Position numbers and translations under genes: made by a program
DNA from: an uncultured Atopobium sp.
GTDB taxonomy: Bacteria > Actinomycetota > Coriobacteriia > Coriobacteriales > Atopobiaceae
Direction: 5' to 3'
Assembly: GCA_937997345.1 (NCBI GenBank)
Contig: CALKTD010000002.1
Location: 1-8,095 of the forward strand
Length of the DNA stretch: 8,095 nucleotides
Notes under the pieces: model-generated
The model's input: the letters and a program-made list of their open reading frames with translations, nothing else
Database searches by the model: none
Told to the model about the DNA's origin: nothing
Shown here: one piece after another, positions 1 through 5,178 of the stretch
Position numbering within the stretch: position 1 is the first letter of the stretch
Layout of the letters: every line of letters starts with the position of its first letter

Positions 1-86
1 GGGTACAAATTCCCACTAAGCGCTCGGGACCCCTTGTAGGAAAATGTCCTAAGTGTGGCAACAATATTGGGGTACATGGAACATAG
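1..86 (+). CDS. C-terminal fragment of a gene cut by the window edge (CPKCG motif protein)
   Basis: The frame beginning at base 3 is open from the window edge to a TAG at 84-86 and encodes 27 residues ending KCPKCGNNIGVHGT. The Cys-Pro-Lys-Cys-Gly motif is half of a zinc ribbon or knuckle, as found at the C-termini of type IA topoisomerases and various DNA-binding or recombination proteins. The other two zinc ligands are not in this fragment. The stop is followed within 50-125 bases by two hairpins, the second a good terminator, which fits a real gene end. The family cannot be decided from 27 residues; topoisomerase III-like is only a guess. The other two frames hit stops early (TAA at 17-19, TAG at 37-39). 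Confidence 0.45.
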   Translation, partial: VQIPTKRSGPLVGKCPKCGNNIGVHGT

Positions 87-135
87 AAAACAAAGTGAAG
101 TATCTTTCTAGGGTAAATATACCACCCCCACCTTT

Positions 136-164
136 AAGGCTCTTAAAATACGTTTTAGAGCCTT
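136..164 (+). other. Hairpin following the partial gene
   Basis: AAGGCTCT at 136-143 pairs with AGAGCCTT at 157-164. One T-T mismatch is followed by AAA/TTT pairs, leaving a small loop. No T-run follows directly. It stands seven bases before the stronger terminator hairpin, so it may protect the 3' end of the upstream mRNA or act as the first of tandem terminators. Confidence 0.4.
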
Positions 165-170
165 AGAAAA

Positions 171-218
171 CGACACAAAAAAGCAAGAGCATTTTTGACC
201 TTGCTTTTTTTATTGTCG
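171..218 (+). terminator. Intrinsic terminator of the upstream partial gene
   Basis: AAAAAAGCAAG at 177-187 pairs perfectly with CTTGCTTTTTT at 200-210 around a 12-base loop. The 3' arm itself supplies the T-run. The outer bases CGACA (171-175) and TGTCG (214-218) can extend the stem past a small internal loop. It lies 91 bases after the stop of the left-edge gene. The A-run in the 5' arm means it could also work on the minus strand. Confidence 0.75.
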
Positions 219-487
219 TGCAATCCTGATACACTTTATACAGAAGCTCTAAACCCTTGTAGCCCTTGCATTGATACAGATTTTATACTTTTTCTTTAAA
301 AATAAGTGTATTTTTTGAAAGAAAAGTCGCAAATCCTTGATATTACTGGGTTTTTGGGTGCTGAGATGAGCATTCTGACGCGTTTTCAGTCTCTTGCGTG
401 GGCAATCTATCACGACTTTTCTTTAAAATCGCTATTACAGACACCTCTAAAACCCTTGTGGCTCTAGGAGTTTCAGCTTTTTAAGAA
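219..487. other. AT-rich intergenic stretch without a convincing gene
   Basis: No open frame here has both a plausible start and a ribosome binding site. The longest plus-strand frame is 306-467 (53 codons from GTG, or 33 from the ATG at 366); neither start has a Shine-Dalgarno. The stretch holds short repeated words: CCCTTGTAG at 31-39 and 254-262, CTCTAAACCCTTGT at 247-260 with CTCTAAAACCCTTGT at 445-459, TTTTCTTTAAAA at 290-301 and 417-428, and TGATACA at 227-233 and 272-278. These could be remains of a recombination site or a decayed element, or chance in AT-rich DNA. Confidence 0.5.
247..462 (+). repeat. Imperfect direct repeat CTCTAAA(A)CCCTTGTRGC, two copies
   Basis: Copy 1 spans 247-263 and copy 2 spans 445-462. 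They match apart from one extra A and one A/G change. A third partial match, CCCTTGTAG at 31-39, lies in the end of the left-edge gene. The 12-mer TTTTCTTTAAAA accompanies each copy, downstream of copy 1 and upstream of copy 2. The function is unknown. Confidence 0.45.
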
Positions 488-541
488 CAATCAAAAAAGG
501 GTCTGCAATATGCAAACCCCTTTTCGATTGATTATTTTTTT
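488..541 (+). terminator. Intrinsic terminator ahead of the asnS promoter
   Basis: CAATC at 488-492 pairs with GATTG at 526-530. AAAA/TTTT and GGG (499-501)/CCC extend the inner stem, and a T-rich tract runs from 531 to 541. The tail is on the plus-strand side, yet no plus-strand gene is visible between the terminator at 171-218 and this one. It may end read-through from the left, end a short RNA made from 219-487, or insulate asnS. Confidence 0.65.
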
Positions 542-542
542 A

Positions 543-569
543 TTGTATCAGGTTTGATACAAGTATGAT
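543..569 (+). promoter_or_regulatory. Candidate asnS promoter with an inverted repeat over the -35 region
   Basis: TATGAT at 564-569 is a good -10. TTGTAT at 543-548 could be the -35, but the spacing is only 15 bases. The perfect inverted repeat TTGTATCA (543-550)/TTGATACAA arm (555-562), separated by four bases, covers the -35 and spacer, where an operator would sit. A start near 576 would give a leader of about 120 bases. A weaker alternative is TTGCCA (588-593) with TAAATA (612-617), spacing 18. Confidence 0.4.
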
Positions 570-641
570 TGTGCAAAAAGTGAGCGTTTGCCATGTGGTT
601 ATGCGGTATTCTAAATAAATATTTGTTCGTCTCGTAAGATA

Positions 642-668
642 TTCCTGCAGAGCGCAGGAAAAGCCTGC
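642..668 (+). promoter_or_regulatory. Two mutually exclusive hairpins in the asnS leader
   Basis: TTCCTGC at 642-648 pairs with GCAGGAA at 654-660. GCAGG inside that 3' arm (654-658) can instead pair with CCTGC at 664-668, close to the ribosome binding site at 681. CCTGCAGAG is a direct repeat (644-652 and 664-672). There is no T-box signature or U-tract, so this is not a recognised riboswitch. Confidence 0.35.
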
Positions 669-695
669 AGAGTGAGTTACAAGGAGGGTATGCCC

Positions 696-2099
696 GTGGA
701 GCGCATCACGATTTCTGCATTGTACGCAGATGCAGAGCAACTTGGTGGCCAAAAAGTTACCGTGGCCGGCTGGGTACGTTCAGTAAGGGATATGAAGAAT
801 TTTGGCTTCGTCACACTTAATGATGGTAGCTGCTTCAAAGACCTACAGGTTGTTATGAATCGTGAGAACCTTGGCAATTACGAGGAGGTTGCTTCCTGTG
901 GCGTTGGCGCCGCTCTGAATATTCAGGGTGTTCTTGAGCTTACTCCTGATCGCCCACAGCCTATTGAGCTACAGGCTCAGAGCATTGTGATTGAGGGACC
1001 ATCCAGCCCTGACTATCCAATGCAGAAGAAGCGTCAGTCTCTTGAGTATCTTCGTACGCAACAGCACCTTCGTCCTCGCACTAACATGTTCCGTGCGGTC
1101 TTCCGTATTCGTTCTGTGGCTGCTTTTGCCATCCACCAGTTCTTCCAGGATCGTGGTTTTGTCTACGTGAACACTCCAATCATTACCGCATCTGATGCTG
1201 AGGGTGCAGGAGAGATGTTCCGTGTTACCACGCTTGATTTGAACAACGTTCCACGTACCGAGAATGGCGATGTTGACTACTCAAAGGATTTCTTTGGTCA
1301 GTCTTCTCACCTCACTGTTTCTGGTCAGCTTCAGGCGGAGAACTTTGCTATGGCCTTTGGTGATGTGTACACCTTTGGTCCAACGTTCCGTGCAGAGAAC
1401 TCCAACACGCGTCGTCACGCTGCAGAGTTCTGGATGATTGAGCCAGAGATGGCTTTCTGTGACCTTGCGCAGGACATGGATGTTGCAGAAGAGATGCTTC
1501 GCTACGTTATTGCATACGTACTTGAGCACTGCCCAGATGAGCTTGAAATGCTCAATAAGTTTGTGGATAAGGGTCTGCTTGAGCGCCTTAACCACGTTGC
1601 AACCTCCCAGTTCTCTCGTGTTTCTTATACGGAGGCTATTGAGATTCTGCAGGAGGCGATAAAGGCTGGTCAGAAGTTTGAGTACCCTGTTGAGTGGGGT
1701 ATTGACCTTCAGACTGAGCACGAGCGCTATCTCACTGAACAGCACTTTGGAAAGCCAATCTTTGTTACTGATTATCCCGCAGAAATCAAGGCCTTCTACA
1801 TGCGTCTTAACGATGACGGCAAGACTGTTGCCGCAGCTGACTGCCTTGTTCCAGGCATCGGCGAGATTATTGGTGGCTCACAGCGAGAAGACCGTCTTGA
1901 GCTTTTGGAGAAGCGCATTGTTGAACTTGGCATGAACCCCGACGATTACAAGTATTACTTGGATCTTCGTCGTTACGGCTCTTGCACACACTCTGGCTTT
2001 GGTCTTGGCTTTGAGCGCCTTGTTATGTACCTCACCGGTATGGATAACATTCGCGACGTTATTCCTCACCCTCGTACCGTTGGCAACGCTGACTTCTAA
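696..2099 (+). CDS. asnS: Asparagine--tRNA ligase (AsnRS)
   Basis: Charges tRNA-Asn with asparagine in the cytoplasm, using ATP. The 467-residue protein has the usual layout: an N-terminal OB-fold anticodon-binding domain (about 15-105, with VAGWVRSVRD), then a class II catalytic core. Motif 1 lies near 136-164. The loop SDAEGAGEMF is at 166-175. Motif 2 has FRAENS at 231-236 and WMIEPEMAF just after. Motif 3 is GFGLGFERL at 434-442, followed by RDVIPHPRT. The FRAENS and EGAGEMF signatures favour AsnRS over AspRS, and the length is normal. For the start, AAGGAGGG at 681-688 is 7 bases before GTG 696, giving MERITI, like typical AsnRS N-termini. The in-frame ATG at 690 is only one base past the same SD, and GTG 672 precedes it. 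A candidate promoter and a structured leader lie upstream. Function is very sure; the exact start is moderately sure. Confidence 0.96.
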   Translation: MERITISALYADAEQLGGQKVTVAGWVRSVRDMKNFGFVTLNDGSCFKDLQVVMNRENLGNYEEVASCGVGAALNIQGVLELTPDRPQPIELQAQSIVIEGPSSPDYPMQKKRQSLEYLRTQQHLRPRTNMFRAVFRIRSVAAFAIHQFFQDRGFVYVNTPIITASDAEGAGEMFRVTTLDLNNVPRTENGDVDYSKDFFGQSSHLTVSGQLQAENFAMAFGDVYTFGPTFRAENSNTRRHAAEFWMIEPEMAFCDLAQDMDVAEEMLRYVIAYVLEHCPDELEMLNKFVDKGLLERLNHVATSQFSRVSYTEAIEILQEAIKAGQKFEYPVEWGIDLQTEHERYLTEQHFGKPIFVTDYPAEIKAFYMRLNDDGKTVAAADCLVPGIGEIIGGSQREDRLELLEKRIVELGMNPDDYKYYLDLRRYGSCTHSGFGLGFERLVMYLTGMDNIRDVIPHPRTVGNADF

Positions 2100-2194
2100 G
2101 ATTGCAGGTCACAGGCGGTGTGGCGGAGCGCGATTGGTGCGCTAACTTAATCGCTACAGTTGCCAAGTCTTTCAAGCTGGATTTTTGCTTGCAT

Positions 2195-2228
2195 GTTATG
2201 CATAACCGTTATGCAAAAAATGCATAGC
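2195..2228. promoter_or_regulatory. Cluster of ATGCAT-type palindromic half-sites (possible operator)
   Basis: GTTATGCATAAC at 2195-2206 is a perfect 12-base palindrome. A second GTTATGCA follows at 2208-2215 and the opposite-facing TGCATAGC at 2221-2228, making a spaced second palindrome with one mismatch. The cluster ends eight bases before an extended -10, so a bound regulator would overlap the -35 zone. The regulator family is not recognised. Confidence 0.45.
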
Positions 2229-2235
2229 AGAGATG

Positions 2236-2244
2236 TGATATAAA
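2236..2244 (+). promoter_or_regulatory. Candidate extended -10 promoter for the SixA-CHAD gene
   Basis: TGATATAAA at 2236-2244 fits the extended -10 form TGnTATAAT with one mismatch in the hexamer. There is no convincing -35, which is common with extended -10 promoters. A start near 2251 would give a leader of about 120 bases containing the hairpin at 2291-2328. Confidence 0.4.
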
Positions 2245-2290
2245 AAGTTTTTCTCGCCATATACCGATATATTTGCCCGTTGGCAGTAAA

Positions 2291-2328
2291 AATAGGACGT
2301 TCGTGCAAAATTGCGCGAGCGTCCTATT
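2291..2328 (+). promoter_or_regulatory. 16-bp stem-loop between asnS and the SixA-CHAD gene
   Basis: AATAGGACGTTCGTGC at 2291-2306 pairs along its full length with 2313-2328 around a six-base loop. Two of the pairs are G-U on the plus strand and would be A-C mismatches on the minus strand, so the structure belongs to plus-strand RNA. There is no T-run after it, while the minus-strand side has TTTTT. It is either a weak terminator after asnS or a leader structure 45 bases before the next start codon. Confidence 0.55.
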
Positions 2329-2373
2329 ACGCTATAAGAAGCAGTTTTCTGCAGATGACCAGCGGAGGTAAAC

Positions 2374-3714
2374 ATGGTAAAGACTTTGGTTCTTGTACGA
2401 CATGGTGTATCTGAACGTGGCTCTGAAGACATGAGTCGAGAGCTCACACGTGCTGGTCAGAGAGCTTTATCTGCCAATTATCCTCATATTTTTGGTCTGT
2501 TGGGACCAGAGGGTGAAGAGGCTGAGATTTGGACAAGTCCTGCTCTTCGCGCACTTGAGACCGCAGAGATTGTGGCAGAGGCGCTGGATGCAGAAGGTCT
2601 GGAGATTCATGACTCCCTTTACGATCAAGATCTTCCTGCACTTCAGGCAGAGCTTGAGCACGCTGATGCAGAAACACTGATTCTTGTTGGTCACGCCCCA
2701 TTTTTGGGTTATGTTGCAGAGACTCTGCTGGGATTTGAACTCCCACTGACAAAGGGCGCTGTGTGCGCTATTGACGTACGCGGTTCACTTGGTCATCAGC
2801 ATGAGTGCGTCTGGAAGCAGCTTGGAGATGTTCGCGAGCCTCACGGTAAGCTTCTTTGGCTGGTCAGCGGTCCTTCCACCCAGCCCTGGGAGACGCTTGA
2901 CGCTTTGGATGAGGCATGCGCTCATGCAGCAACCAACTTGGAGGACGCATATGCAGAGTTCCGCGCCCATCCAGAAGATCCTGCGGTAATTTCAGCATTT
3001 AGGTTTGCGCTCAGGGGAACTCAGCTGCTTACCAAGTTCTTCTCGCCACTTCTTAATGAGGAAGCAGTTAAGATTGCTGAGCCTGTTTACAGGTTGATGC
3101 TTGGTGCAACTACGCGTCTTCGTGAGATCGACGGCTTCTCTGATACCGTTGCAGATTTGATGGAGTCCGGAGAGCTCTCTCAAGGCTCCAAGCTGGTCAG
3201 CGCTGTAGAAGCAGCTCGCGAGACTGAGCGTGATCGCGTCTGTGAGGCTCTGCGCAAGAAGGCGGTTCGCCGTAGTCTGCGCTGCGCTCTTGATGAGCTC
3301 TTTGAGCCCGCTTGGTCAGACGCAGTGCTACAAGATGGCCTCTCGTTTGAGGATGTCAGCAGCCGCTTTGATTACATGCTTGAGACCATTGATGCGCGCC
3401 TTTTTGGCCTGGATATGACCAGCTTCTCTGAGGTACACCATGCAAGGCGAGAAGTTCGTGAAGTTGAGCATATTCTCTTCCACCTCAGTGACATGTTGGG
3501 CGAGAAACGCGCAAATTATACTCAGATTATGCAGGACATTGACTCTGAGCTTAGTATTGTTTGCACAGCTCAGCGCAACATTTCCCTGGTCAAAGAGTGG
3601 AAAGACTCCATGGACTTCAGAGATGTTACCTCAGACCTCGCAATTGTTTCAGAACATGAAAAAGTTTTGATTGAGCGTGTTATTGAGGGTAGAGAGACTA
3701 GTATCCTTAGATAA
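2374..3714 (+). CDS. SixA-like histidine phosphatase fused to a CHAD domain
   Basis: A 446-residue two-domain protein with no signal peptide or membrane segment. Residues 1-170 are a histidine-phosphatase domain of SixA type: the RHG motif with nucleophile His10, SPALRALETAE with Arg59, and VGHAPF with the second catalytic His107. LVRHGVSE...RELTRAGQRAL has the SixA-like spacing. Residues about 175-440 look like CHAD, a helical, basic domain known to bind polyphosphate. FRFALRGTQLL (209-219) matches the first conserved helix, and HHARREVREVEHILFHL (355-371) matches the second H..R...K..R helix. In the first helix the usual conserved His appears replaced, leaving VISAFRFALR. SixA removes phosphate from histidine, but other family members act on small phosphoesters, so the substrate is open; polyphosphate-linked substrates are only inference. 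GGAGG at 2364-2368 is five bases before ATG. It may share a transcript with metY. Confidence 0.85.
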   Translation: MVKTLVLVRHGVSERGSEDMSRELTRAGQRALSANYPHIFGLLGPEGEEAEIWTSPALRALETAEIVAEALDAEGLEIHDSLYDQDLPALQAELEHADAETLILVGHAPFLGYVAETLLGFELPLTKGAVCAIDVRGSLGHQHECVWKQLGDVREPHGKLLWLVSGPSTQPWETLDALDEACAHAATNLEDAYAEFRAHPEDPAVISAFRFALRGTQLLTKFFSPLLNEEAVKIAEPVYRLMLGATTRLREIDGFSDTVADLMESGELSQGSKLVSAVEAARETERDRVCEALRKKAVRRSLRCALDELFEPAWSDAVLQDGLSFEDVSSRFDYMLETIDARLFGLDMTSFSEVHHARREVREVEHILFHLSDMLGEKRANYTQIMQDIDSELSIVCTAQRNISLVKEWKDSMDFRDVTSDLAIVSEHEKVLIERVIEGRETSILR

Positions 3715-3723
3715 TCACATAGT

Positions 3724-3759
3724 CCACGTTTGGAGCGCATTGACGTTTGCGCGGCGTGG
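3724..3759 (+). promoter_or_regulatory. Bipartite stem-loop between the SixA-CHAD gene and metY
   Basis: CCACG (3724-3728) pairs with CGTGG (3755-3759) and GCGCA (3735-3739) pairs with TGCGC (3748-3752), separated by an unequal internal loop. No T-run follows, so it is unlikely to stop transcription. It lies 12 bases before the metY ribosome binding site and could shape processing or translation of a shared mRNA. It has no resemblance to a SAM riboswitch, which would also be too large for this gap. Confidence 0.35.
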
Positions 3760-3783
3760 ATGATGATTATGAGGGAGGATGCT

Positions 3784-5064
3784 ATGTCTGAGAGCATCGA
3801 GACTCGCTGCGTGCAGGGCGGTTATCAGCCTGGTTGCGGTGAGCCTAGGCAAGTGCCTATCATTCAATCAACCACGTTCAAATATGACGAGTCGATGCAG
3901 CTTGGAGAGTTGTTCGACCTCAAAGCTGCGGGCTATTTCTATTCTCGCGTTCAGAATCCAACGCTGGATAATGTAGCTTCAAAGATTTGTGCTCTTGAGG
4001 GCGGTACTGCTGCAATGCTGACTTCTTCTGGTCAGGCAGCAAACTTCTTTGCCGTCTTTAACATTGCTGAGGCCGGAGATCACTTTATTGCGCTTTCCAC
4101 CATTTATGGCGGCACTTTTAACCTGTTTGCTATCACCCTTAAGAAGATGGGCGTGGAGTGCACGTTTATCTCGCCAGATGCAACTGACGAGGAGGTTAAC
4201 GCAGCATTCAGGCCAAATACCAAGTGCGTCTTTGGCGAGACTGTTGCAAACCCTGCGCTGGTCGTCCTTGATATTGAGCGTTGGGCAAAGGCTGCTCATG
4301 ACCATGGCGTGCCACTGATTGTTGACAATACGTTTGCCACGCCTGTGAACTGCCGTCCTCTTGAGTGGGGAGCAGATATTGTGACCCATTCCACTACTAA
4401 GTATATGGATGGTCACGGCTCTGCTGTTGGCGGCGCTATTGTTGACGGTGGCAACTTTGACTGGGCTGCTCACGCAGATAAGTTCCCAGGCCTGACACAG
4501 CCTGACCCTTCCTATCACAACCTTGTGTATGCAGATACCTTTGGTAACGGCGGCGCTTTTATTACTAAGGCAACCGTTCAGCTTATGCGTGACTTTGGTT
4601 CTATTCAGTCGCCACAGAGCGCTTTCTATCTCAACCTTGGCCTTGAGTCCCTGCATGTTCGTATGGCTCAGCATTGCAAGAATGGCCAGGCAGTTGCCGA
4701 GGCGCTTGTTAACAACCCTAAGGTTGCGCACGTAAGCTACCCTGGTCTTCCAGGCGATAAGTACTACGAGCTGGCTCAGAAGTACCTGCCAAACGGCTCC
4801 TGCGGTGTTATCACTGTTGACGTTGCTGGTGGTCGCGAGGCTGCCGAGAAGTTCTTGGGCAACCTCAAGGTCTTCTCCATTGCAACACACGTTGCAGACG
4901 CTCGTTCTTGCTGTTTGCATCCAGCTTCTTCAACGCACCGTCAGCTTACCGATGAGGAGCTTGTAGCAGCAGGCATCACCCCAGGTACCGTACGCTTGAG
5001 CTGCGGTATTGAGGGCACCGAGGACCTTATCAACGACGTCGAGCAGGCGCTTGCTGCACTGTAG
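3784..5064 (+). CDS. metY: O-acetylhomoserine sulfhydrylase / aminocarboxypropyltransferase
   Basis: A PLP enzyme of the Cys/Met metabolism family (426 residues, normal for MetY). It should convert O-acetylhomoserine and sulfide to homocysteine, the direct sulfhydrylation route to methionine, in the cytoplasm. Visible features: the start ETRCVQGGYQP...VPIIQSTTF; YFYSRVQNPT (51-60), which contacts PLP phosphate of the neighbouring subunit; TSSGQAA (80-86); IYGGTFNLF (107-115); VDNTFATP with Asp181, which holds the pyridine nitrogen; THSTTKYMDGHG (201-212) with the Schiff-base Lys206; and the C-terminal HPASSTHRQL (379-388) and GTVRLSCGIE with substrate-binding Arg404. The long insert GLTQPDPSYHNLVY and overall length favour MetY over MetB/MetC. 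AGGGAGG (3772-3778) is five bases before ATG 3784. An in-frame TTG at 3730 lies inside the leader hairpin and is unlikely as the start. The gene ends at a strong terminator. Confidence 0.94.
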   Translation: MSESIETRCVQGGYQPGCGEPRQVPIIQSTTFKYDESMQLGELFDLKAAGYFYSRVQNPTLDNVASKICALEGGTAAMLTSSGQAANFFAVFNIAEAGDHFIALSTIYGGTFNLFAITLKKMGVECTFISPDATDEEVNAAFRPNTKCVFGETVANPALVVLDIERWAKAAHDHGVPLIVDNTFATPVNCRPLEWGADIVTHSTTKYMDGHGSAVGGAIVDGGNFDWAAHADKFPGLTQPDPSYHNLVYADTFGNGGAFITKATVQLMRDFGSIQSPQSAFYLNLGLESLHVRMAQHCKNGQAVAEALVNNPKVAHVSYPGLPGDKYYELAQKYLPNGSCGVITVDVAGGREAAEKFLGNLKVFSIATHVADARSCCLHPASSTHRQLTDEELVAAGITPGTVRLSCGIEGTEDLINDVEQALAAL

Positions 5065-5091
5065 GTAGACGTTCTATAACCGCTTATGTTT

Positions 5092-5138
5092 ATGGCGAGA
5101 AGATCTTGGAATCAGAAGATCTTCTCGCCATGTTTTTT
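5092..5138 (+). terminator. Strong intrinsic terminator of metY
   Basis: A perfect 16-base stem (5092-5107 with 5116-5131, core GGCGAGAAGATCTT) closes an eight-base loop and is followed by six T residues at 5133-5138. It begins 28 bases after the metY stop. The minus-strand side has no T-run, so it serves metY rather than the convergent MATE gene, although the hairpin may still slow opposing transcription. Confidence 0.92.
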
Positions 5139-5178
5139 GTGAGGAGTACGTTGTTGCGCGGAGCTGAGAGCGCGCGGG

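Noticed and set aside
136..218. tracrRNA-like arrangement: GTTTTAGAGCC word, hairpin and terminator, with CTCTAAAAC again at 445-453
   Set aside because: The word resembles the start of type II CRISPR repeats, but no repeat array, cas gene or longer anti-repeat match is present. The two hairpins are explained as the 3' end of the upstream gene.
540..752. Minus-strand frame of 70 codons across the asnS promoter and start
   Set aside because: It overlaps the asnS start and terminator region, and its translation has no recognisable motif.
1281..1745. Minus-strand open frame of 154 codons opposite asnS
   Set aside because: Fully contained in asnS with no family-like motifs; a shadow of the real gene.
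2101..2165. Possible tRNA or structured RNA after asnS (AGCGC at 2127-2131 with GCGCT at 2139-2143, TGGC/GCCA outer pairs)
   Set aside because: No cloverleaf, T-arm sequence or CCA-type end can be drawn; only short competing hairpins.
3715..3783. SAM riboswitch ahead of metY
   Set aside because: The gap is only 69 bases and lacks the multi-helix junction and terminator of SAM riboswitches.
3730..3783. Upstream TTG start for metY adding 18 residues
   Set aside because: No Shine-Dalgarno precedes the TTG. The added residues lie in the leader hairpin and do not resemble MetY N-termini, whereas ATG 3784 has AGGGAGG at ideal spacing.
3979..4920. Long minus-strand open frame of 313 codons opposite metY
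   Set aside because: It lies wholly inside metY, whose PLP-enzyme motifs are intact, and its translation has no recognisable domain and an odd composition. It reflects codon bias on the opposite strand.
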